From positions 1-53,104 of the forward strand of contig CANFRV010000024.1 of NCBI GenBank assembly GCA_947449575.1: a DNA stretch of 53,104 nucleotides. The letters are read 5' to 3'. The position numbers and the translations under genes are program-made. The notes beneath the pieces were generated by a model. That model saw only the letters and a list, made by a program, of their open reading frames with translations. It had not been told where the DNA came from and ran no database searches. Position 1 is the first letter of the stretch; every line of letters starts with the position of its first letter. Of the stretch, positions 46,501 through 53,104 are shown piece after piece. The stretch is from Flavobacteriales bacterium. Its GTDB lineage: Bacteria > Bacteroidota > Bacteroidia > Flavobacteriales_D > Crocinitomicaceae.

Positions 46501-49500
46501 GAAGTAGAAGTCGCGAGTTCGCAATCTACTTCAACAGCGAAATCTTCTGATCCTGATTTAAATAAAAACAATGTAGATCTAAAGGCATCACAAGCAGGAA
46601 GCAATTCGGCTGCAACCTCCGGTGAAAATGAAATTTCAAACGCGACAACAACAACTCCATTAACTGTTAAAGAAAAAGAGATACTTATAGAGACTGTAAA
46701 TCCATCGTACAATGAGAAAGTCGAAAAAATAAACTCGAATTCATCTCTATCTGCTGTTGAAAAATTGAAACAATTACAGGATACCGATAATGAATTATTA
46801 TCTGGAATTGAAGTGTCTATTAGTAAAACTGAATCTGAACTAAAGAAAGCACCTTCAGATATTGTATTAAAAGACAAATTGAATGATTTTAAAGACGTTC
46901 AATCCGATTTAACTGCCGCTATTTCCAAACGAGAAAAAGAAATTGGAACGAATGGTATTTCAAACTCTACAAATCCAATCTCAGCAAAAGAAAAAGAAAC
47001 ACTGGTTGAATCGGTAAACTCATCCTATAATGAACAAGTTGCTGCAATTAATACGAGTGGATCACTTTCGGAAGCGGATAAATTAAATCAACTGCAGGCA
47101 TTAGATAAAGGATTATTAACAGCTGTGACAAGTCAATTAACAAATACAGAAGCGGCAGCAAAAAATAGTCCTACGGATCCTGTTTTAGTTAAAAAAGTAG
47201 CGGATTTAAAAACAGTCCAATCGGATCTTAAATCTGCAATTTCAGCGCGTGATCGTGTTATTGCAACGGTAGGTCAACCGTATACTCAAAAAGCAAAAAC
47301 GGATATAATAGACGGCTTATCACCCATGTATTCTGTTAAAGTGGCTGATATTAATAAAAATACAACTATTTCAGAACCTGAAAAATTAGCACAATTACAA
47401 AAAGCGGACAAAGAATTACTTATTTCTGTGAATAAAGAGATTTCTGCACTTGAAAATAATGTTAAAAATAATGCAGATCCGCAGTTAATGAAAGAATTAG
47501 GGGATTATAAATCCTTGAAAAAAGAATTAGAATCTGCCATTTCAACAAGAGAAAATGTCCTTGCAGCTGCAACCGTTCAGCCTGTGAAAGTCAATGAAAT
47601 CAACCGCCCTGATGCTGAATTATCATCTCAAAATAGAGTTCCGAGCACGACAAGTACTTCAACAGAATCAACTACGAATACTGCCAACAAAGCGCCAGTA
47701 AAAAGTGCTGAAAATATCAGTAATGAAAAACCGAACGATCCAATATCGAATCAGAAAGAAGGTAATGTAACATCTCAAAATTCTGAACAAAAAACGACAA
47801 GTACTTCCACCGAATCGACTAATAATGCGAGTAATAAAGCTCCAGTTAAGAATGATGAGAAAATCAATCCTGCAAAACCGAATGATCCAGTATTGAATCA
47901 GAAAGAAGGTAACCTTGTATCTCAAAATTCTGAACAAAAAACGACAAGTACCTCCGCTGAATCTGCTACTAATACTGCCAATAAAGCGCCAGTGCCAGTT
48001 AAAAATGATGAAAAATCAAATTTAATTGAATCTGTAAATTCCAGTTACAATGAAGAAGTAGCGAAGGTAAATGCAAATAATTCACTGACTAATAATGAAA
48101 AATTAAATCAAATTCAATTATTAGATCGCGCTTTAATTGAGTCTGTCAATAAAGAGATTAAAACGACTGCAGATACTAAAAAGAAAGAAAAGTTAACGGC
48201 ATTAAGAACGGAATTAGAAGCAAATGTTACGGCGCGAGAATTGGTAATTGCTGCTAATTTTAAACCAGTCGACAAAGCTGTGAAGGCAAATGTGATTAAG
48301 TCAATTGATTCCAAATACGATAAAAAAGTAGAAGCAATTAATACGAATGCGGACTTATCTATTTCCGAAAAACTTACGCAATTACATGAATTAGACTTTG
48401 AAGTTATTTCAAAGATTAAGCAAGAAATCTCAGAAGTTACTGCAGATTTGGCTAAAAAACCAACGGATGCACTTTTAACAAAAAAGATAGAAGATTTGAA
48501 AGCTGTGCAGGCTGATTTGGAGCATGAAGTAGCTAATCGAGAATCTATAATTGCAGCTTCGAATTCCGTTGTGGATGATAAAGCAAAAGCCGAGTTAATT
48601 GAATCAGTCAGTTCTCAATACAATGAAAAGATTCAAGAATTAAAAAATAATGAATATTTGTTGGATTCTGAAAAACAAGCAGAATATCAAAAAATCGATC
48701 GACAGCTTCTTCAGTCAATTGAAAAGGAAATTGTTTCTCTGGAAGGAGAGATGGCTTCGAACCCTTCAAATTCTCAAGCAAAAAGAAAACTGGAAGGGTT
48801 GAAAATAGTAAAATCTGACTTGCAGAAATCAATATCGGAAAGAGAAAAGAGTTTAGCTCCTGAGTCAGCATTAAGTAATCCACTTGCTGCAAGCGCGGGA
48901 CTAATTGAAACGATTAGTAAAGGTTACAATGAAAAAGTAACAGCTATTAATGAGGATGCCTTTATTTCTCAAACGGATAAACTAATACAGTTTGAAAAAT
49001 TAGACAAAGAACTCCAGTTAGTTCTAAACAAAGAAGTTACTAAAAGTGTTTCAGCAGCCAAAAAGAAACCGAATGATCTAGAGCTTCAAAAAAGGAAAAA
49101 TGATTTAATAGCGCTCAAAAAGATTGTAGATGAGGTCGTTAATGAGGCGCCGCAACAGATTTTAAATTCTATTGCTGCTTCTGTTACTGATCAACAAAAA
49201 AATACACTGATTTCAACTGTGAAACCAGGGCATGATTCAAAAATAGAAGGTATTAAGAATTCTTCAAAAGCACCTATTAAAATTATAGAAGAATTAATTA
49301 TAGAAGAAAAAGCCTTAATTTCTAAACTAGAAGCAGAAGAAAAAATAAATCAAGTTAATCAAAAGAAAGATCCAAAGAACGATGATTTAAAAAGAAAAGG
49401 GACTGTTATTACGGTTGCTTTAGAGGAAAGCGAACTTAGAATTAACGCTTTAAATAGCGGTGCTGTCACCTTATCGATACAGGGTATTGATCAAAAAGCG

Positions 49501-52428
49501 CTCGTTGCCAAAGTTGACCCCACTTTTGAAACAGATGTAAAAACGTTGTTTGAATCTACATCTCCAACGAAAGCAAGTGATTTAGCAAACAGAGAAGAAA
49601 AGTTACAGGAAAAAATTCTTGCTCAAATAGCTGCAAATAATGAAGCAATTGCTACTAATTACACGTTAGAATTAGCCGCCGAAAATCAGATTTTAAATCA
49701 AAAAATGATTGAAAGTAAAGCAAGAAAAGAAAAATACAAAACTGGAGGAACCGATGTGTCCGTGAATAAATCAAGTTCTGCTACTACTGAAAAAGTAAAT
49801 GAATTAAGAAACGATCTTTTGGCCGATGATGCAGGGGAAGTAAGTAAGAATTACACGAAAATTGATGAACTACACGCACAAGAAGAGATTTTATCAGCGT
49901 ATAAAGACACTTTAAAATCTCGCTTGGACAATGTGAATCAATCGTTACTGATCGAAAAAAATGAGCCGACTTTATTAGAGCAAAAGGATTCGTACACTTC
50001 TGAATTGACCATCGTTGATTCTAAATTGAAACAAGTCACAAAAGCAATCTCAGGTATTGAAGAGTCAGCTCCAGTCGTTATGAATCCTGAATTGAAAAAA
50101 CTAATGGATCAAGAAGGAGAGATTAAAGAACAATTGGCAAAAACAGATTTATCTAAAAAAGAGCGTGCATCCTTAGAAAAGGAATTGATCCAAGTGCAAA
50201 AAGAAAAGAGTGTAGTTGAAAATAAACTTATTACAGAAAATATTACTACGCGCAAAGCGGATAATCAAACTAAAAGCACTCAGTTGACAAATCTAGCAGC
50301 AACATCAGATGCGGCGAAGTTAAATGCTGACATAGCTGCTTCTCAAAATAAGCGTTTGACAGCTGAAACAGACGTCTTGATTGCACAATCTGAAAAGACA
50401 AAAGATCCCGTAGAAAAAAATAAATTATTGAATCAAGCTATTGTAAAGCAAGTAAAAGCAGATAATGCTGTTCAGAATGCATTGGAAGAAAATACCACCT
50501 TACTTGCTATAAAATCAAAAGTTGAAACATTAGATTCAAAGGAAGAATTAGAGCAAAAGAAAAGTGACTTAGAGCAAGAATTATCTGATTTAACCGCAGA
50601 AGAGAATCAAGTGAACATAGATATTTCAGCAGTTAAACCCAATAAGGTTGGCGACTTGCAAAAAAAGAAAGAGGGGATAGTGTATGAAAAAACCTTAATC
50701 GCAAAACAACTAGAAGTGGTGACGAAACAGATTGACAACATCGTTCCAATACCAAAAACTATTAGTTCAACTGCTATAGAACAGATTATCTCAACGAATG
50801 AAGAAAAGAGTCTAATTGCCTCTAAAGAATATTTAGAATATGCTATAAATGCAAAAGCGGCGATTCGAGTTGAGGGACAAATTAAGGAATCTGAAGCAAC
50901 CTTGATAGAAAAAAGACAAATTGCAAAAGATTTGATTGTTAAGTCATTAGATAAAAAGAATACTGTTTTACCTACAGACATTTCTCAAGCAGTAGAAAAT
51001 GTCAAAATAGTTGAAGATGAAATCTCTACGTTGAAACAAGAATTGGCTGAAAAACAAAAAAATGCAAGCACTGTGTTTGCGGGTATCCCTGATAAAAAGG
51101 GCAAACTGGAAAATCTTTTGAAAAGGGAAATCGAACCTAGCTACAATAAAGATTTAGCGGAAGCAGAGGCGAAAAGAATGGAAGCAGAAGGGTTGACGAT
51201 CGAAGCTAAAAAGGCAGAAGGTATTGAGATTGTTCCTGTTTTGACACCAATTAATATTTATTCCTCTACAAATCCAATTCCAGTGGATGTAAAGAACGGT
51301 TCAGGTCTGCTTTATAGAATTCAGGTGGGAGCTTTTTCTAAACCGATCGCACAAGATATGTACAAATCATTTACGCCAGTATCTGGTGAAAAATTGAGTA
51401 GTGGAGTGACACGTTACATGGCGGGTTATTTTAATAAAAATGTAATTGCGGAGGAAGCATTTGCGCAAGTTAAATCGTTGGGATATTCAGATGCATTTAT
51501 TGTTGCATACTGTGATGAAAAAAGAATTCCTATTTCTGAAGCAAAAAGCCTAGAAGCATCAGGCGAATGTATTTCAACTAAAAGTGAGTTATTTGTGATA
51601 GCGACTTCTAAAATGCCATCAGCTAACGCAGCATCTAAAGAACCCAATACAAGCGATTTGAGTTATAATATTGCGCCAGGAGCAGCAAAAGCAACGCCTG
51701 TTGAATCTCATTTAGGTTTATTTTATACCGTTCAAGTCGGCGTATATAACAAGCCAGCAACGATTAAACAATTAAAAAACATAGATCCTCTGGTCACAAA
51801 ACGTTTACCGAATGGTCAGATTCGATATTCATCAGGGATGTTTAATTCGATTGAAGCCGCAAAACCTAAAAAAGCCGATGCTAGGGCAAAAGGTGTGAAA
51901 GATGCATTTATTAGCGCATATTATAAGGGAGAAAGAATAACCTTATCGCAAGCAAGTCTTCTACTGAAAAAGAATGGAGAAGGAATTTTGGAGAAACTCG
52001 ACAGCGAATTGGTTTCTTCAGTTCAGCCAGCTGAAAAAGCTTCTGTTGTTATTCCTAAGGAAAAACCGATAGTAACAACAAATTACAATGTGGGACCAGG
52101 AGCGGTAAAAGCAACAGCTGTGGAGACGAAATTGGGATTATTTTTCACGGTTCAAATTGGTGTATATAGCAAACCAGCTACTAAAAAACAGTTGAATAAT
52201 GTAACAGATTTAATCACGAAAAAATTGCCAAATGGGCAACTACGTTATTCATGTGGTATGTATAATTCAATTGAAGCGGCTGAACCTAAACGTCAGGAGG
52301 CATTATCAAAAGGTGTGAATCATGCTTATATCACTGCGTATTATCAAGGGGAACGAATTACCATTTCTGAAGCAAAAGAATTGCTGCGGATTAATGGTGA
52401 TTCAATTTTAGAAAAAATAGAAAAATAA
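43561..52428 (+). CDS. Giant PorE-like TPR/PD40 protein with helical repeats and C-terminal SPOR-like domains
   Basis: 2955 aa. Order: signal peptide (LYILLLVVFSTTFSFSQ); TPRs about 20-150; PD40/WD40-like blades about 185-340 (IYYSSYGD, YPYMHPDGNYLYFSSKG); a carboxypeptidase-regulatory-like domain about 343-430; helical and coiled-coil segments; about ten ~100-aa repeats opening LIESVxxxYNEKV (from residues about 800, 1042, 1148, 1249, 1488, 1578, 1679, 1781, 1883 and 1981); two Ser/Thr/Pro-rich linkers (about 885-1035 and 1348-1485); a coiled coil to about 2555; and three SPOR-like repeats (about 2583-2665, 2719-2800, 2859-2940) opening G-L-x-(Y/F)-x-(V/I)-Q-(V/I)-G. PorE has the same N-terminus but an OmpA-type peptidoglycan domain instead. 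A periplasmic or outer-membrane scaffold that grips septal peptidoglycan is inferred. The frame is intact. Confidence 0.88.
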   Translation: MSLKSLYILLLVVFSTTFSFSQETIEEVKSAADKLFENEKYLEATPYYLRLLAIEPRNHNYNFRYGTCLLYNTSKGQDVFKYLNYAVTNEAVEVEAYYFLAKAFHLNYQFNDAIKYYTIYQTKAGENAKQALDVKRQIEMCENGKRLITTITEMVVIDKKEIEIEKFFRIYDLSDIGGNLLVTAEFQTKIDEKKAHIPLIHFPENPTVIYYSSYGDNAKTGKDIYVRRRLPTGGWGIPQAIQGGVNTNFDEDYPYMHPDGNYLYFSSKGHNSMGGFDVFRCKYDAETDVFGVAENIDYAVSSPDDDLFYVVDSLNKNAYFASGRQSEEGKLFVYKVRVDRVPLNMSVVKGQFSSTINPAQKKVFVDVKDYATGEFIGNFNSNDKGVYLITFPKGGKYEFTIKVGDSPQEYKYIASIPFLKEFKPLKQKIVHAMDGDRENVKVIDLFDEQVEDPQAVFAQVLKLKAVLAPNITQEELDLLDKDIKSKQVLEDLGIGKLSLVEVGYLLDEEVKDAEKAQGGTKEIENKVNTQIIANTKEINRLDLVIKSKLDKANVADSDKKKYKLLKEADRALKLQEDLKVLNEVSLKYADSISKIPVTGSEAQTAEVKKFAQHFNELLKENKQKEAYAYLYDNKVAIKNIIDVKAPDPLQDMIDRGLILDEEINRLQPKDDKYALDIKKIEQEIATLEQSKVTAKNKDLPDIQAAIKSKMNEKNMIAEERNFNGVGLNDKINERSSLRKRIDILEGIYDIKADKIISKEELNSALASSKATNSAAIRKELSEEIASLVLKNPDVKEIDYSEMEGELGSVATKSRSQAEKIKTDPNLTAEQKAAKLNAINAELLTTINKEVSIAKKAVEKNPNDPNLKAKLDALQFSKSLVAASLDIPSDDVDLEVVASTVSNGSSTKPSSSSTSVAVNSEKPANSATTSPVSAKPPIVTDSPAKEVTKNTEVSATVPSTETKSASTNSTSATTAPNVSAKEVEVASSQSTSTAKSSDPDLNKNNVDLKASQAGSNSAATSGENEISNATTTTPLTVKEKEILIETVNPSYNEKVEKINSNSSLSAVEKLKQLQDTDNELLSGIEVSISKTESELKKAPSDIVLKDKLNDFKDVQSDLTAAISKREKEIGTNGISNSTNPISAKEKETLVESVNSSYNEQVAAINTSGSLSEADKLNQLQALDKGLLTAVTSQLTNTEAAAKNSPTDPVLVKKVADLKTVQSDLKSAISARDRVIATVGQPYTQKAKTDIIDGLSPMYSVKVADINKNTTISEPEKLAQLQKADKELLISVNKEISALENNVKNNADPQLMKELGDYKSLKKELESAISTRENVLAAATVQPVKVNEINRPDAELSSQNRVPSTTSTSTESTTNTANKAPVKSAENISNEKPNDPISNQKEGNVTSQNSEQKTTSTSTESTNNASNKAPVKNDEKINPAKPNDPVLNQKEGNLVSQNSEQKTTSTSAESATNTANKAPVPVKNDEKSNLIESVNSSYNEEVAKVNANNSLTNNEKLNQIQLLDRALIESVNKEIKTTADTKKKEKLTALRTELEANVTARELVIAANFKPVDKAVKANVIKSIDSKYDKKVEAINTNADLSISEKLTQLHELDFEVISKIKQEISEVTADLAKKPTDALLTKKIEDLKAVQADLEHEVANRESIIAASNSVVDDKAKAELIESVSSQYNEKIQELKNNEYLLDSEKQAEYQKIDRQLLQSIEKEIVSLEGEMASNPSNSQAKRKLEGLKIVKSDLQKSISEREKSLAPESALSNPLAASAGLIETISKGYNEKVTAINEDAFISQTDKLIQFEKLDKELQLVLNKEVTKSVSAAKKKPNDLELQKRKNDLIALKKIVDEVVNEAPQQILNSIAASVTDQQKNTLISTVKPGHDSKIEGIKNSSKAPIKIIEELIIEEKALISKLEAEEKINQVNQKKDPKNDDLKRKGTVITVALEESELRINALNSGAVTLSIQGIDQKALVAKVDPTFETDVKTLFESTSPTKASDLANREEKLQEKILAQIAANNEAIATNYTLELAAENQILNQKMIESKARKEKYKTGGTDVSVNKSSSATTEKVNELRNDLLADDAGEVSKNYTKIDELHAQEEILSAYKDTLKSRLDNVNQSLLIEKNEPTLLEQKDSYTSELTIVDSKLKQVTKAISGIEESAPVVMNPELKKLMDQEGEIKEQLAKTDLSKKERASLEKELIQVQKEKSVVENKLITENITTRKADNQTKSTQLTNLAATSDAAKLNADIAASQNKRLTAETDVLIAQSEKTKDPVEKNKLLNQAIVKQVKADNAVQNALEENTTLLAIKSKVETLDSKEELEQKKSDLEQELSDLTAEENQVNIDISAVKPNKVGDLQKKKEGIVYEKTLIAKQLEVVTKQIDNIVPIPKTISSTAIEQIISTNEEKSLIASKEYLEYAINAKAAIRVEGQIKESEATLIEKRQIAKDLIVKSLDKKNTVLPTDISQAVENVKIVEDEISTLKQELAEKQKNASTVFAGIPDKKGKLENLLKREIEPSYNKDLAEAEAKRMEAEGLTIEAKKAEGIEIVPVLTPINIYSSTNPIPVDVKNGSGLLYRIQVGAFSKPIAQDMYKSFTPVSGEKLSSGVTRYMAGYFNKNVIAEEAFAQVKSLGYSDAFIVAYCDEKRIPISEAKSLEASGECISTKSELFVIATSKMPSANAASKEPNTSDLSYNIAPGAAKATPVESHLGLFYTVQVGVYNKPATIKQLKNIDPLVTKRLPNGQIRYSSGMFNSIEAAKPKKADARAKGVKDAFISAYYKGERITLSQASLLLKKNGEGILEKLDSELVSSVQPAEKASVVIPKEKPIVTTNYNVGPGAVKATAVETKLGLFFTVQIGVYSKPATKKQLNNVTDLITKKLPNGQLRYSCGMYNSIEAAEPKRQEALSKGVNHAYITAYYQGERITISEAKELLRINGDSILEKIEK
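47626..48066 (+). repeat. Three 147-bp direct repeats inside the giant gene
   Basis: TCTCAAAA recurs at 47626, 47773 and 47920, exactly 147 bp apart, each followed by ACGACAAGTAC and by AAxGCxCCAGT. They encode 49-residue Ser/Thr/Asn/Lys units of the second linker. The third copy has a 6-bp insertion (PVPVK). In-frame length keeps the gene open. Confidence 0.85.
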
Positions 52429-52453
52429 TTTTTTTTCAGAGTAAGTTTTGGCT

Positions 52454-52474
52454 TATTTTTGTAGAATAAAGGAG
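52454..52474 (+). promoter_or_regulatory. -7 box and ribosome-binding site before clpS
   Basis: TATTTTTG at 52454-52461 matches the consensus, with a T-run 19 nt upstream. AAAGGAG at 52468-52474 is a clear Shine-Dalgarno 6 nt before the ATG, unusual here. Confidence 0.5.
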
Positions 52475-52480
52475 TAGAAA

Positions 52481-52753
52481 ATGCAAAAGACAGAATATTA
52501 TTCAGAGGAGTTAGTTTTAGATGAGTTAGTAGATCAGAAAGATTTAATCGTATTTAACGATGATGTGAACTCTTTTGATCATGTTATTGCATCTTTAATA
52601 AAGATCTGCAAGCATACAGACGTTCAAGCAGAGCAATGCACAATGATTATTCATTATAACGGAAAATGTCAGGTTAAGCGAGGTGAATACGAAAAGTTAG
52701 AACCTATGTGTACGGCACTTTTAGAAAAGGGAATAACAGCAGAAATTCAATAA
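52481..52753 (+). CDS. clpS: ATP-dependent Clp protease adaptor ClpS
   Basis: 90 aa. VFNDDVNSFDHVI is the ClpS core with the substrate-binding Asn-Asp-Asp segment, followed by QAEQCTMIIHYNGKCQVKRG, where the His and the binding pocket for N-degron residues lie. Delivers N-end-rule substrates to ClpA/ClpC. In many Bacteroidota it directly follows prmA; here two large envelope genes and plsY have come between. Confidence 0.95.
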   Translation: MQKTEYYSEELVLDELVDQKDLIVFNDDVNSFDHVIASLIKICKHTDVQAEQCTMIIHYNGKCQVKRGEYEKLEPMCTALLEKGITAEIQ

Positions 52754-52767
52754 ATTTGAGAGAAAAG

Positions 52768-52797
52768 TTGTCATTTAGAAAAAACTGACTATCTTTG
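52768..52797 (+). promoter_or_regulatory. Consensus promoter of tRNA-Arg
   Basis: TTG at 52768-52770, exactly 19 nt, then TATCTTTG at 52790-52797: the best Bacteroidota promoter in the window, 12 nt before the tRNA. Confidence 0.85.
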
Positions 52798-52809
52798 TTC
52801 TCACAAAAT

Positions 52810-52883
52810 GGCTTTGTAGCTCAACTGAATAGAGCACTACATTACGGCTGTAGAGGTTTTAGGTTTGAATCCTAACAAGGTCA
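52810..52883 (+). tRNA. tRNA-Arg (anticodon ACG)
   Basis: A 74-nt cloverleaf: acceptor GGCTTTG with CAAGGTC and discriminator A (CCA not encoded); D stem GCTC/GAGC; anticodon stem CTACA/TGTAG with loop TTACGGC, anticodon ACG (A34 normally becomes inosine to read CGN codons); variable AGGTT; T stem TTAGG/CCTAA with loop TTTGAAT. The D loop AACTGAATA has A where G19 is expected, and the T loop has T where C56 is expected, so the tertiary pair becomes A19-U56. Confidence 0.92.
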
Positions 52884-52892
52884 CAAAAAAAG

Positions 52893-52930
52893 AAAGCTAG
52901 ATGATTGTTTATCAATTTTCTAGCTTTTTT
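52893..52930 (+). terminator. Terminator after tRNA-Arg
   Basis: AAAGCTAGA (52893-52901) pairs with TCTAGCTTT (52919-52927), continuing into a run of T. The loop can itself pair (TGAT with ATCA). Confidence 0.85.
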
Positions 52931-53104
52931 ATTTTCCCATATACTTTCCATAGTTTTTTAATTGTAAGGGATCAAGGGATCAAGTCGAATTGTTGTGGGG
53001 AGCTAAAATTTAAGCATAAATATTTGTAAGTCTAAAAAGGAAAAATTCTATGTTTTTCACACCTCTAAATTGACTTCTAAATGCTTTCACTTTAGCATTA
53101 AATG
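52931..53104. other. Right edge, nothing recognised
   Basis: No gene. A direct duplication GGATCAAG GGATCAAG lies at about 52969-52984. Confidence 0.5.

Noticed and set aside
46005-46877. A 290-codon open frame on the minus strand inside the giant gene
   Set aside because: It is the antisense of the Ser/Thr linker, with Phe/Ser/Val-rich nonsense composition and no domain; the plus-strand frame is intact.

Overview
The window looks like a low-GC Bacteroidota chromosome, most likely order Flavobacteriales and near Crocinitomicaceae/Fluviicola (inference from gene content, not a search). Supporting signs are the Bacteroidota promoter -7 box (TAnnTTTG) ahead of many genes, scarce Shine-Dalgarno sites, the BT_3928, DUF1599, DUF5522 and PorE-like PD40 families, and the conserved gene order folP / DUF1599 / BT_3928 / tpiA / prmA / clpS.

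Layout. 1-5.9 kb, mostly minus strand: DEAD-box RNA helicase, a gene-poor stretch with copies of a short dispersed repeat, a Nif3-like plus zinc-ribbon pair, a GxxExxY gene beside a tandem array of about 82-98 bp units, and an outer-membrane barrel. 6-12.4 kb, plus strand: AsmA-like protein, then an overlapping phosphoglycerol transferase (LtaS/MdoB-like) and diacylglycerol kinase pair, a DinB-like protein and a bidirectional terminator. 12.4-21.3 kb: cobalamin-dependent acyl-CoA mutases. MutA/MutB keep the methylmalonyl-CoA residues, and a fused IcmF carries the isobutyryl-CoA mutase residues Phe and Gln; an FtsB/DivIC-like gene lies between them. 21.4-25.6 kb: a four-helix-bundle (S23/IVP) gene with a perfect 16-bp inverted repeat over its start, a glycosyltransferase, a small barrel and uvrB. 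25.7-34.3 kb: an Xre/RES toxin-antitoxin pair, a cystathionine beta-synthase-like enzyme, a BtuF-like binding protein, a lipid acyltransferase, DUF5522, a D-cysteine desulfhydrase/ACC deaminase family enzyme, a BBP2 porin and folP.

34.3-52.8 kb is one dense plus-strand operon-like block. Between prmA and clpS sit a 1539-aa secreted orphan, plsY and a 2955-aa giant. The giant begins like PorE (TPR, PD40, CRD), continues through about ten ~100-aa helical repeats and Ser/Thr-rich linkers, and ends in three SPOR-like repeats instead of an OmpA domain. The block is followed by tRNA-Arg(ACG) with a textbook promoter, a terminator, and an apparent A19-U56 swap of the near-universal G19-C56 tertiary pair.

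The best candidates for something undescribed are the PorE-SPOR giant with its secreted partner, the two small gene families (GxxExxY and four-helix bundle) each embedded in peculiar repeat DNA, and the covarying tRNA. No CRISPR array, rRNA, prophage or insertion sequence was seen.
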